Origin: Xenoacremonium recifei
Lineage: Eukaryota > Ascomycota > Sordariomycetes > Hypocreales > Nectriaceae
DNA length: 64,000 bases
NCBI GenBank assembly: GCA_012184525.1
Contig: WOFQ01000004.1
Span: forward strand, 496,001 to 560,000
Direction of reading: 5' to 3'
Positions 1-10,746 of the stretch are shown in pieces (the first letter of the stretch is position 1; each line of letters starts with the position of its first letter). The translations under genes were made by a program, and so were the position numbers. The notes beneath the pieces were generated by a model. The model searched no databases, was not told where the DNA came from, and worked only from the letters and a program-made list of their open reading frames with translations.

Positions 1-3000
1 TTACCAAAAAACAGCCACCCTCTATCAAAGAAACTTTGAATCCTACAAGTATCATTACGCAACTCGTGGCTTCCAATCTCAAGAGCTTTGCACATCAAGC
101 AAGGTGAACTCAGCTCCCTGAAGGCTCGAGCGGATGGCTCCGTAGAATGATATCAGAATGGTTACCTCTCCACCAATGATATTCATCCGACCCAGTGAAC
201 TGGGACTTTTCCAATGCGAGTTGATGAAAGCGTGCAGTCAATTGGAAAGGAATCCTTCCTTTTAATTTTCTAACCAGGACTTTTTTGCAGTGCTCTTTGC
301 TCTTTGCAGAAACATGTCTTCGGGCTCGGGCGGCTTTCTTGGGAACCGAATTATGTGGCGAAGTTGCTTCTGTTGCTTTGCAAAATCAGTGAGCTCCCTC
401 AGCCTCAACAACTTCTCAGCGAGATGCTTCAATATCGCATTTTTCAAGGATATGTACTGCAAACCCCGACCCTAACCATACCCGAACCCTAACTGCCCCA
501 AACTCGAACACCTAACCATATCCCGAACCCTAACCTTTAGGCAGGATGGTGCTCATCGGGTATACTCATACTCTCAGCAGAGTTCCCGACTAGTTCTTCC
601 AAACATCATTTCAACAAACGAGTTGCACATGCGGAACCGCAAAGAGATCCTTAACGCCGTAGTCTCTGGCGGCCGTCTCAGAAACTGATGCCGTGACATC
701 TACACAAGTGCATCATTTCTCAACTAAGCAGCGCCATTCTGATCACCAGAGCTGTCACTGAAGATCCTCCTTCAAGTGAGTCAGTTCCCGGTAGTACACC
801 CGGATTGCCTCAGACGCGGCAGAACAACATTGGCTGGGCCCCAACTGTCGTAATTCCACGTGGTATAGCAAAGGGTCATAAAATAACATGAAACAAATGA
901 CGACGGAGTCGTGTGCAGTTTCATGCCTCGTGCAGGGTGAAAGTGGCGATTAGTTGCTTCAAGCGCTTGCTAAGCGTCCGGCTATTAGTTGCTTGGTGCT
1001 GGTCAAGTCCCCGAAACGGTGTCGCCTCGCGCCTATCCATCACCTGTTCCAGGAATCCAAGATTCAAGGATTGGATCGCCTTCCGATCATCATTGCCCTG
1101 TTGACGCCCTGATGCAACGGCCGCCCACAATCCGTGCTCCCCGATGTGCTAAAGTTGACACTCCAAGAGATGTTGGAGCCAGGATTGAGGCCTCATCTAG
1201 AGCCTGCCGAGGTTCTCATTGGTCCAGACAGATATCTCAGCCCTCGTTCAACGTGACAAGTCGTAAAATGCGAGCCCTGTATATCATAACTTGGAGACGC
1301 CCGCCTCGTTGAGCTGACCAACAGCCCACGCAGGAAGGCAATTCGCCTTCGCGTCATGAGATGAATGTGACCTTGCCGGGCCGGAAAGGGAACCCTTCCC
1401 CGTTCAACAAGACTTTGCGGATCTTGTTTTGGCCCCCTCCCAATCCCCCTGGCGGTTTCGTCTTGTCTTGCCAGAATAAGGCGCCAACGTCAGTCACAGT
1501 TAGCCGGGCCTTGATCCTTGGCATGTGCGGGTTGAGATGGGATTTCGAATTCTTGGAGGGGAAATCTTCAGTGGGGTCCATCCATCCACTAGCAGCTCAC
1601 AGACGCTCCGGCTTCAGGGCAAGCCACAGCATCGCAAACGTCATCGACATTGTGACGGAGCTTGCTAGCGCCTGGTTTTTCCAACGTTTGCGCGCGATCA
1701 GGGAAATTGCATGTCGCCTCCTTCACGATGAGTAATGAGACGAGGGCACTGGAATCGGGCGCGGGAGGCGACGAGCATGGGCCTTACATCACCGCAGAGA
1801 GAGAAAGGGAGAGCAGGGCTGAGATGCCTGCCCTTACCTCACCTCACAGTTGGGTACCTTATAGGTGCCTCCGCCGGAATCCACCCCGAAACCTTACTCT
1901 CAACACTGCGATACCAGCACAGTGGCGTCCATCCACCCCTCCATTCCAGCACTCTCGACCCCTGTAGCAAGCGCAAGCGCGCCCCAAGCAGCAGATGCCG
2001 TCCAGTCCATGCCAGCCTAAGCCCAGCTCCTAGTCCCTGTCGAGCTGGGTCTGTCGTGGCAGTGCAATCAATCAAATGTGGCCCAGCTGCTGCTCATCCT
2101 CCAGCTTGCTGTGTGCCCGAGTCGAGTCCTTAACGACCCCAAGACTCCAACGACGTCCATCACCACCATATCTTCGCGCTCTTGTTCCCGTCGCAGCTGA
2201 TTCAGCTTATGGCCGCGCTCCCTGCTGCTGCTTCTTCTCCTCCGCCTGCTCCTCTGCTCCTCTTCGCCCGGGCGCTACAGTGACATCGCCTGCAGCTCTA
2301 CACGACTCATTGGCTTCGTTGCGCTTCGGCAGGACCCCGCATCGCCGCTGGATCAGAGTGGCCTCGCTCCAGCTACCTTGCCTTGTCTGAGGCGCCGCGA
2401 CGACACGACGCTCCCGTCGTCGAAGCACCTAGTCCGTATCCTTGGCAGAGGTGTCTCTGGCCTCAATTGCCTCATAAGGCCTGCTGCAGCTGCGACTTCT
2501 GCTCTAAATCGAAGGTGCCTACCGGTTGTTCTTTCTGCAAGCTTCACCCACGCACGACTCCTTCCGCACCTATCCATCTTGGGCCAGCCGTCTTCGTCTC
2601 TCTTCTCTCGACTTCGGCTTTCCTCTGCTCTCTGCTCTCTTCTCTTGCTTCATCATCATCATCGCTACTATCCTCCTCTCCGACATGCTCCCGCTCAACG
2701 GCTCGCAATAATTTCGGAAGAGCATCCATCGCCCGCGCCACAACTGCTGCTGTTGTCGCAAAGCAGATTGCAGGCAATAAACCTCCCCAACAATATCAGC
2801 ATCAATCAAGCCTTCTCCGCTTTGGGCCTCCCACGCCGTGACCTTTGCAGCCCGCCCTGGTCATTCCCGTCCAGTCACTGCTTTTTCCGTCCTGCGAGTG
2901 AGTGACAGGCTCGGGGCCTAGACTGCGGTAGATCGCGACTGGAAGCACATCCCTCTCCAACGGGCACCAAAATCGCACCATCGTTTCCCCCCTCGATCGC

Positions 3001-3172
3001 CATTTACGCATTCAATCGCTCGTATACTCTAAATTGACTGCCCGCCGTCGAGTGGTTGCCTCAATCTTATTTTATTTTGTCTCCTCCTCACCTTTCTTTT
3101 TCCTTCATCCGCGCGACCCGTCGCCTGGTTTTACTCTCTGCAACGTCGCTCTGTGAGCTTCCTTATTTACAC
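1..3172. other. Intergenic region and pbs2 promoter/leader
   Basis: I see no supported gene here; open frames are short and overlap on both strands. Bases about 340-545 hold a degenerate telomere-like repeat, listed separately. From about 2,560 to 3,170 the plus strand becomes pyrimidine-rich (long runs of CTC and TTC), as is common just upstream of highly expressed filamentous-fungal genes, so transcription of pbs2 probably starts somewhere in this stretch. The exact start cannot be read from the sequence. Confidence 0.6.
340..545 (+). repeat. Degenerate telomere-like dispersed repeat, copy A
   Basis: Bases about 463-540 contain several CCCTAAC or CCGAACCCTAAC units, close to the fungal telomere repeat but irregular. 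The block shares collinear landmarks with a second block at 17.29-17.50 kb: CAGTGAGCT at 387-395, CAGCGAGAT at 418-426, CCGAACCCTAACCTTT at 523-538, then a GGCAGG end. Spacing between landmarks differs by only 8-12 bases in the two copies, so they are probably diverged members of one family. No intact protein is visible. Whether it derives from a transposon or from an old telomere insertion is open. Confidence 0.6.
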
Positions 3173-3196
3173 ATGGTTAGCCGTCGTTGCATCTGA
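3173..3196 (+). promoter_or_regulatory. Seven-codon upstream ORF before pbs2
   Basis: An ATG at 3173 opens a seven-codon frame that stops at TGA 3194-3196, 93 bases before the pbs2 start. No other ATG lies between them. Both ATGs have a C at -3. If the transcript starts upstream of 3,170, this short frame would be scanned first and could lower or condition Pbs2 translation. That role is inferred. Confidence 0.35.
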
Positions 3197-3289
3197 GAAA
3201 ACTACTTCGCCGACATCCACTTCCGGAAGTCTCAAACGTGCACCCGCACTACCACCACCCTCGACTCCGTCCTCGACCGTTCGCCCCCG

Positions 3290-5403
3290 ATGTCCGGCTC
3301 CGACTCTGTGCCGGTCACGCCGGACGAGGTCTTCGACTCGCAAGATGCCAGTACGCCTGCGTCTCCAAGGTCGGAAGACTCGTCCGAGGCCAACACCCCT
3401 CTTGAGGCTCCTGCCAGTCCCGGGAGCCCCAGCGAGACCTCGAAACGAATTCCCTCGTTGCGATCCGTGTCCGATCCTCACAATATGAATCCAAACTCGA
3501 CTGCTATGGGAATTTTGGGGAAAGCCAGAAATCCGCTTCCCACAGCCGCCAGCTTCACCGGGTCAAACAACTCAGACAACGCAGTAGTCAACAGTGCCAT
3601 GGCTAGGGCTCGCGCGTTACACCAAGAACGACTCCAGAAGGGTTCTGTTGGGACCAGTTTGCCTGCGTCGCCTGGAGGCATGTCACCGTCGGGTCCCATG
3701 GCAGGCTTCCCTGCCAATCTGCGCATGCCCCCTGGTATGGCCCCTGGTATGGCCCCTGGCATGGCCTCTGGTATGGCCTCTGGTATTCAACGGCCGGCTG
3801 CTGTAGGACATCCAAGATCTGCTCCTGTGATACCGAAACCCTCTCTCAGCGAACGAAGGGCCCAGATGGGCATGAACATGAGGCTTCCTAGCATGGGTGG
3901 ACCTTCTTCCCCGTCTGGTACGGGGATGCGCCGCCAGGGTGCCCCTAGATTATCTGATATCACAGGATCAGGGCCGGCTGGTGGTCCTCATCCTAATGGG
4001 ACTGCCACAGACTCGAGCTCAGGGCCAGGGACTCGGATGGACGCTTTCAAGAAGTACATCGATACTGAGAAGGGATGGGTGACATTTGATGGTGCTGCCA
4101 CCATCACTCAGGAAGGTGTCAACTTCGCCAACGGCCAGACATTCAAAATCTCCCTCGACGAGGTGGAAACGCTTGGAGAGCTAGGCAAGGGGAATTACGG
4201 GACAGTTTGGAAGGTGAGGCATGCCAAGAGGAAAGTACCCCGGTTTGGCCAAGGCCTCTCTACCAAGCCATTACCAGTCCAACATACCTACTCAGACCCA
4301 TCACCGATGCGATTAGAAGGGGAGAACTCGAGTGCGGCCGGAAAATCAGATGGCACTACCGGTGTCACGATGGCTATGAAGGAAATGAGGTTGGAACTCG
4401 ATGATGCAAAGTTCAAGACCATTCTGAAAGAGCTGCTCATTCTTCACGAATGCGTGTCACCGTACATCATCGACTTTTACGGCGCCTTTTTCCAGGAGGG
4501 TGCCGTTTACATGTGCATCGAGTACATGGATGGTGGCTCCATCGATAAGCTCTATGCTGGCGGCATTCCCGAGAATGTCCTGCGCAAGATCACCTATTCG
4601 ACGGTGATGGGCCTCAAATCACTCAAGGACGAGCACAATATCATCCATCGCGACGTCAAGCCAACCAACATCCTAGTGAACACCAGGGGACAAGTCAAGA
4701 TCTGTGACTTTGGCGTCAGTGGCAACCTTGTCGCTAGCATTGCAAAGACGAACATTGGTTGCCAGAGCTACATGGCTCCCGAGCGTATCTCAGGTGGTGG
4801 CATGTCCGCTGTCGGCAATGCGGATGGATCATACGGCGTGCAGAGCGACGTTTGGAGCTTAGGCCTCACCATCATAGAATGTGCCAAGGGTGCCTACCCT
4901 TATCCGCCCGAAGTATCATCCACCATCTTCGGACAACTCAATGTAAGTTTAAAATCACCGGTGAAATCTCACTAGGGTACTCTTTCTAACATTTCAAGGC
5001 CATCGTCGAGGGAGAGCCTCCCAGCATGCCAGATAAGGGCTACAGCGACATGTCCAAGGACTTCGTCAAGGGCTGTCTACACAAGGTGCCTATGAAGCGG
5101 CCGACCTATGCTATGATGCTCAAGCACCCTTGGCTTTCGGAATTCACTAAGCCTGAGACCATCACCGAGGAGGCTGAGGAGGGCGAAGAGGCTGAAATGG
5201 TCGCAGACGCCGTAGGCAAGATGGACCTCAGCTCCGGAACCGACGATTGCGAAGTAGCGGAATGGGTCAAGAAAGTGCTGAAGCGGTCCGAAGATGGCTC
5301 AGAAATCAGCGGGCCGACGAAGCCAGCATTGCACAACGCACCCTTGGACAGTGTGAGCCCCATGTCGAGTCCCAATCTCGGAACCGGGCCGGACGAGTCC
5401 TGA
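3290..5403 (+). CDS. pbs2: MAP kinase kinase of the HOG osmostress pathway (Pbs2/OS-5 type)
   Basis: The protein is a dual-specificity kinase that would phosphorylate the Hog1-type MAP kinase in the cytoplasm during osmotic and oxidative stress. Exon 1 is 3290-4942 and exon 2 is 4999-5403, with a 56-base intron (GTAAGT donor, CTAAC branch, CAAG acceptor), giving 685 residues. The first 250 residues are low-complexity and Ser/Pro-rich, with four near-perfect 12-base repeats at 3731-3778 that encode a GMAP/GMAS run. The kinase domain follows: glycine loop GKGNYGTV (299-306), catalytic Lys364, HRD at 463-465, DFG at 473-475, activation-loop Ser483 and Thr487 in SIAKT, and APE at 496-498. The block before the kinase (KYIDTEKGWVTFDGAATI) is characteristic of Pbs2 rather than of the cell-wall MKK. 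The start at 3290 is the first in-frame ATG after a pyrimidine-rich leader. The gene is convergent with the Sur7-family gene. Confidence 0.93.
3731..3787 (+). repeat. 12-base tandem repeat inside pbs2
   Basis: Four full units of CCTGGTATGGCC with one or two changes each, plus a partial unit, encode a Gly-Met-Ala-Pro/Ser run in the disordered N-terminal region of Pbs2. The unit is a multiple of three, so gain or loss of copies would keep the frame. Confidence 0.85.
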
Positions 5404-6821
5404 AGGCTACATGAGGCGCCATCAAAGCTTCGAAACATCGGAAATGATAGCTCAGCTCAACTTCGCATCTGACACGTACCGATTTTTGTTTGGCGATTGA
5501 CCTTGATCAAGCCAACAGAGCAGGCATCTCGTTGGCAAGGCAGCAAGGCTAGGAGCATCGCATCCAGCATTGGCTTGGGAATTTATTGAACGGACCGCAC
5601 ATCATCTTCTCTTCTTCTTTTTCTTCACCTCCAAAACCATTTCTTCACATTTTGGGTCGGCTTGTTCTGTTACGAAAAAGAATTTGTTCCCCTTTATCAT
5701 TTGGCCATTTCGCATGATCCCCACATACACGCATCGGGAAGGGTTTTCTTAGACGGATCATCACGGGATTCGGGACAGGCATATAACACAGCTTTCCCCT
5801 TTTTATTTTGTACTCTGACGACTCGCATGAGTTGATGACGGATGGGTCTGGTGTATGCATAGGAAAGAAAAGACTCGATGGAAGATGAGGGGACTTAGTG
5901 TCAGGGGGCAACTCCTATAACTCGTGGGCGCCGGAGGATGACTTTTGGCTCAAAGTTAAGGTTGAGATGGGACGTTGGGCATGGAAGAACACGGGGCTAG
6001 GTTGATATCCACGTATAATACTCAGGTAGCTTACATGTCGGCGAACAGAGACAGAAAGCGTTGTTTTAACGCCCAACTATAAAATTTCGCATTTGCGTGA
6101 TGACATGATCTTTGTGGGTGAAATGCGTAGCCGAGGCAAAAAGAACACTACAATATATCACTCCATACATACACACCGCGATATTGTTCTTACATGTTTA
6201 CGTTCACTCCAGAAGAAACCAGTTCTAATCAGAAACGACCAAATGCTTCGCACAATCATACATTCATTATCAACAGCTATTAGGCTAGAGATTCCATAGC
6301 ACTCTCCTATCCAGACTCCATTTCTTTTCAATGAAAGAAAGATTTCACCAGGGGAAATACTATTCAGAAAGCCGACAACGCGTAGAACGCCATGAACAAC
6401 ACGCCTCTCCGTATTAGTGGGACGGTTCAGCGTCCCGGGGAATCTGGTGCTCGGAGCCGATGGTACTAGGCTGAGAGACGGTAGTGGTAAAGTTGGTGGG
6501 ATGGGCGGTCAGCGGATGGATGGTGGCAAGGGTTGTGGAAGTTGGCGTGATGAGAGAGTTGGTGCTGGTTGCGACTGAAGGACCACGGAGAAGGGATCGC
6601 AGAGGATTCGCGGGCGTCACAGGCCGAGGTTGTAGGATACTCGACTCGGCGCTTTCGCTCGCCTCCTCCTGCGGCTCATGGCGGTCCCCTTGGTCCTGTT
6701 GATGCCCATCATGTGTCGTACTGTCGCCGCCACCAGCGCCGCTCATCTCAGGATCCTGTGCCCGAGCCTCCTCCACTTCGTTTACAACCTCGGCGCCATT
6801 CGTCTTTGGCGACCGCTCGGC
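5404..6821. other. Convergent 3' region between pbs2 and the Sur7-family gene
   Basis: This stretch probably holds the 3' untranslated parts of both convergent genes. A pyrimidine-rich block (CTTCTTTTTCTTC) lies near 5,610. On the minus strand, 6821 down to 6414 is an open frame continuous with the Sur7-family frame beyond its TAG stop; see findings. No independent gene is supported. Confidence 0.5.
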
Positions 6822-7688
6822 CTACGAGTAGTCATCCTTGACGCGTCGTCCCTCGTAGTTCTGGCTGCGCACGCTGCGGCGGCGACGCCAGCTACGACCA
6901 CTGTAGCCGCCCTTGCTACCCTTGTCGCCGCGCAGACCCAGGCAGAACAGCACCGTTGCGAGGAACAACGCGGCCCACGAGCCCCAGGCGAAGCCAAAAG
7001 CGTAGGTGCCGACCTTGGCAGAGCGGCCGTCGGAGTGGAAGGCGTTGCGGGCGAGGACGAAGGTAGCACTGTACACAGAACGTCAGTCAGTATATGTATC
7101 ACAGCAGCAAGAAACGGCAGTTTCAGAGGGAGCACGACGTACGTCATGAGAGACATGGCGGCGCTGGAGAAGAACAGAGCAACCATTGCCACGAGGCCCG
7201 AGATGGCAGAGCCAAGACGCCCGCAGCAGGCCAGGAAGCCGGAGAAGAAGGCGCAGATAGTGAAGAACAGGGTGATGAGGAAGAACACCCAACCGAAGCG
7301 CCACATGTAGTAGAACTTGGTGCTCGTGGTGCCGCCGCCGTGACTGCCGATGAGCTGGCTAGGCACGTCGGTGGCATCGGAGCTCCAAGCCTTGCCGAAG
7401 GCCGGAGCCGGATGGGCCTTGCCGCAGTTGTGGTTGTCGTCGCCGCAGAAGTAGAAGTAGGTCCACTGGGTGGTGGCGCGGGCACCGGTGATGCCGCTGG
7501 TGTCGGCGCGGAGGAAGTAGGTGTGGTTGAGGGGCGTCGAGTCCGAGACGCCGGAGAGGATGATGAAGAACAGCATCACGATGGAGCCGGCGAGGAGGAC
7601 GAGGGCGGCGAGCCCAAGGGGGCCGTCTAGGGGGAGCGCATTAGTATTGAAGCTACGATAATGATGTGAGAGACATACTCTTAGCCAT
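6822..7688 (-). CDS. Sur7/Fmp45-family eisosome membrane protein
   Basis: This is a four-span plasma-membrane protein of the Sur7 family, which marks eisosomes (MCC patches) and affects cell-wall and membrane organisation. There are three exons: 7688-7679, 7626-7143 and 7068-6822; the introns are 52 and 74 bases with GTATGT and GTACGT donors. The spliced product is 246 residues. It opens with MAKNGPLGLAALVLLAG, the usual family start followed by span 1. The extracellular loop carries the claudin-like W...C...C motif (TQWTYFYFCGDDNHNCG, about 56-72). Further spans lie near 112-135, 145-168 and 187-208, then a basic tail ending VKDDYS, where family members often end. The start is fixed by the ten-base first exon. 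The gene is head-to-head with the octanoyltransferase gene, 1.3 kb away. In-frame coding potential continues for 135 codons past the TAG. Confidence 0.88.
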
Positions 7689-9031
7689 GGTGACGGCGGG
7701 GGACGCAGCGAAGCGTTGGTAATGCTTTGCGACGGGAATGCCGTGGAGGAGGAGAGTTGCGCAGGCTCGAGGAAGCTTTCGCAAGTACCTCCAAGGCGCA
7801 GAGACGGAATGCGCTGCTAGGAATATATGTGTTTCAGGGTAAGTACCCCTAGTGAGTATAAACGAGAAGTGAATGGAGAGGCAAGTCTGCGTCACGCCAG
7901 GATCATCCTCCTCGGCTTGTGACCCTTCCTCTTGTGCCTTTTCCGTGACGGTTCCCTTGGAGAGGATGGAACCACCCGCAGCAGGTTTTCTCGCTAGCGT
8001 CGGCGCTGGAGTTGCAGGCTAGCAGAGGCAATGATGTCTCAGACCTCGCGGGAAGGTTGACGGGGCAATGGCAACTAGGTGATTAAGGGCGCAAGCGGTA
8101 CTCAGGCAATTGAGAGGATTGCGATGGCGGCTCGAGATCCCCGGCAAACGGGATCCTGGTTGTTCTTATTGACGGGCAAGCTGCAAACTGTGAGCGAACT
8201 GCCCTTACCCAAGGCAGAGGCCATCGAAGCTGCAGCTGCCAGCATGTGGGGAAAGAGCGCGGCCCATGACGACACCGGGACGAAGGCAGCTTAGAGCAGC
8301 AGCCCGGAGCGGCTTAGCGGCAAAGTCTTTTTGTTGCTTTTGCGCCGGCGAGTTGATGTCATGATCTCTGGGGGCTCGGTCTAGCTGCAAAGAGAGAATA
8401 CGATGTTCGGTCGATGATCGAGAACGAAGTCTGGCTTCATGGTACAGACGGAGCTGAGCAGGCGAGGCCAGCGGTGCGGTCCGGCTGTGTCTCGCCCCGT
8501 CGTGTCTCGGAGGCCAGAGACATTGAAGGCGCTGGATGGCATCGTCTCTCCAGCTACGGCTCACTAACAACACCACACAACCAAAAGAATGGTTTGCCTA
8601 TCAAACAAATACCGGGTTAGGAGCCTCGGTACCGTAAAAGTCCCCTCGTATATCCCCCCCATCGACTTGTGTATCACGTCCTGCAGCTCAAATCCTTGCA
8701 GCTCCCCCTCTCCCGCTGCGCCACGCATCTGATGCCACCCAGACTGCGGTTCTGCTTCGTCACCGACATGCAGCCAATCGATCTCGCGCTGTTTCATCCC
8801 CCAAGCTCGGCTCTTCTCCCCCAGCAGACGTCACCTCGCTGGCCGCAGCAGGGCCTCATCAGCTCCCTTGGCCGCGGGATCTTCGCCCTAGAGATAGCTC
8901 GCCCCACGCTCCCGGAGAGAGCTGTCTGTGAACGCACGCACGCACGCACACCACTTTTCTCCTCTTCCGGCCGAACGAAGCGAATCGAAACGAAACAATT
9001 CCCTTGCTACGTCCCTTCCTCGATCTCAGTG
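7689..9031. other. Divergent promoter region, Sur7-family gene and LIP2
   Basis: No supported gene lies in this 1.3-kb gap, which should carry the promoters of both flanking genes. A short (ACGC)n run lies at about 8932-8950. The frame of the downstream gene is open upstream as far as 8669, but that part shows no domain and looks like non-coding leader. Confidence 0.5.
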
Positions 9032-9970
9032 ATGCCGCCCGGCCCGGGGCCCGGCCCCATCCGGACCTTTGCTCGTCTCACCTCCAGCATCAGGCCCGTC
9101 TCCTGCCGCCGGTGCTTCTCTTCGGCGCCGGGCCATCTCCCTCCGCTCTCCCTCCTCGAACACCGGCACCTCACCGGCCCCGACCCTGACGGCCTCGTCG
9201 CCTACGACTACGCCGAAGCCGTCCAGGAAGACCTCCGTGCTCGTCTCCTCTCTTGGAAGTCCCTCCCCGACACCGCAGACCCCCCGCCGCGCCCACATCT
9301 CCTCTCCTTCGAAGCCACCCCGACCTTCACGCTCGGCCGCCGTCAAGATGCCCTCACACCCGAACAGACCGCCCGTCTCCGTGCCCCGCTCGCCGTGTCT
9401 CTACCTGGACGGGCCGCTCCTCGCAGCTTCACGCCTGATGTCCGCAATACCAACCGCGGTGGCCTGACGACGTACCACGGGCCCGGCCAGTTGGTGCTCT
9501 GGCCGGTGCTAGACATGCGGTCGCCGCTGCACGCGCCATACTCGGTCCTCTCATACGCGGGACACCTCGAGGCCACGACCCAACGCTTCCTTGCCACGTT
9601 GTTCGGTGTCGAGACGTATACCCGGCGAGACGAGCCAGGCGTCTGGGTGCGAGAGCTGACGGGTTCGGATGGGCCAGAGCGGAAGATCGCAGCCATGGGG
9701 GTACATCACCGGCGGCACGTCACCGCACTGGGCATAGCGGTGAACATCGACATCGCGGTGACGGGCGGCGAGGCTGAGAACCCGTGGGCTCGGTTCGTAC
9801 CATGCGGGCTGGAGGGCAAATTAGTGACGAGTGCGGTCGCTGAGGGTGGTCATCTGGAGAGCGGTTGGACCATGGCAGGGCTGGCTGCGAGGTGGGCGAA
9901 CATGTTTGAAGAGGGGCTGCAAGATGCAAGTTTGAGGGGAGGTGATACCAGTTTTCGAAAGGCTGTCTAA
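9032..9970 (+). CDS. LIP2: Mitochondrial octanoyl-ACP:protein octanoyltransferase (LipB/Lip2)
   Basis: The enzyme moves the octanoyl group from acyl carrier protein to a lysine of lipoyl domains, such as glycine-cleavage H protein and pyruvate dehydrogenase E2, the first step of lipoate assembly in mitochondria. The single exon encodes 312 residues. The first about 35 residues are rich in Arg, Ser and Ala and lack acids, as in a mitochondrial presequence. The LipB signature RGGLTTYHGPGQ is at 142-153, the catalytic Lys lies at 218 in ERKIAAMG, and the catalytic Cys at 258 in PCGLEGK. The start at 9032 was chosen because it puts the presequence at the N terminus; in-frame ATGs further upstream would add a stretch without any domain. 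Length fits fungal family members. Confidence 0.93.
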   Translation: MPPGPGPGPIRTFARLTSSIRPVSCRRCFSSAPGHLPPLSLLEHRHLTGPDPDGLVAYDYAEAVQEDLRARLLSWKSLPDTADPPPRPHLLSFEATPTFTLGRRQDALTPEQTARLRAPLAVSLPGRAAPRSFTPDVRNTNRGGLTTYHGPGQLVLWPVLDMRSPLHAPYSVLSYAGHLEATTQRFLATLFGVETYTRRDEPGVWVRELTGSDGPERKIAAMGVHHRRHVTALGIAVNIDIAVTGGEAENPWARFVPCGLEGKLVTSAVAEGGHLESGWTMAGLAARWANMFEEGLQDASLRGGDTSFRKAV

Positions 9971-10652
9971 AACTGAGGCCTTTGGTGTTTAAAATTATGG
10001 GCATCAGATGAAGGTTCAGGGACAATACGCAGAGACCAGTATGCGATGTCAGTTCAGACCGAACAAATACCCCACGGCTGCCTTTTACCTGCAAAAGGCG
10101 GCTTGCGTTGTAATCATATATCATGTACAACACTCTACTTAGATCTAGACGCACAAGACGTCGAGCGAAGAAAAATACCAATGGTTGATTTTCACCTTGT
10201 CAACCCACTTCCACTAGTTTACAAGTTTCCGAACATGAAGATTGTACGAGCTTGGCTACTATTGTCAGGATTTGCGAGACAGTTTGATACAATACCGGGT
10301 TAGAAAAAGACAGAAGAAGAAGAAGAAGAAAAATTGAAATCCTTTACTGTAGACTTTCGTTCTTGTACCCGGGCAAAGGATCTATGTGAAAGGCACAGTT
10401 CTTGTTCCAAGGTTGATAAAGCTACAGCTTCCAGACGATAACAACGTCGAACATCGTGATTGGGATCTCTTCACTCAAACCTTAGCTTTTGAAGGGAGAA
10501 AAGCAATTCTATGCCTTTAAAGAAAGTGTACCGTTGCTCTGGGATAGGTTTTTCGTATTAAAGGAAAAAAAAAAAAACGAAAACCATCTATAGGGTAGCA
10601 GACACCGTGAGTTGCATGTCCACATACCGCTTTCCTCGATAACCAAAACACC
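9971..10652. other. Intergenic region
   Basis: No gene is visible. A (GAA)n run lies at about 10312-10330 and an A-rich run at about 10565-10577. The rest shows nothing recognisable. Confidence 0.5.
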
Positions 10653-10657
10653 AAAAA
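10653..10657 (-). terminator. RNA polymerase III terminator of tRNA-Thr
   Basis: Five consecutive T on the minus strand, preceded by TTC, lie 17 bases past the tRNA 3' end, the usual distance and form of a pol III stop signal. Confidence 0.7.
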
Positions 10658-10674
10658 GAAGATCTCGAAGACCT

Positions 10675-10746
10675 TGCCCCGTACTGGAATCGAACCAGTG
10701 ATCTTGTCATTACTAGTGACACGCTATACCACTTAGCCAACGGGGC
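10675..10746 (-). tRNA. tRNA-Thr (anticodon AGU), intronless
   Basis: The 72-base minus-strand sequence folds as a full cloverleaf. Acceptor GCCCCGT pairs with ACGGGGC, with discriminator A. D-arm stem GCTA/TAGC, anticodon stem TGTCA/TGACA around the loop CTAGTAA, so the anticodon is AGT (AGU in RNA). Variable loop AGATC; T-stem ACTGG/CCAGT around TTCGATT. All stems pair fully, there is no intron, and a pol III T-run follows. It decodes threonine ACU and, through inosine, ACC. Confidence 0.96.

Noticed and set aside
7094..7630. 178-codon plus-strand open frame
   Set aside because: Antisense shadow of the Sur7-family gene, low-complexity Glu/Gly/Ala composition.
8669..9031. N-terminal extension of the octanoyltransferase
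   Set aside because: Though open in frame, it lacks any domain and would bury the mitochondrial presequence that begins at 9032.
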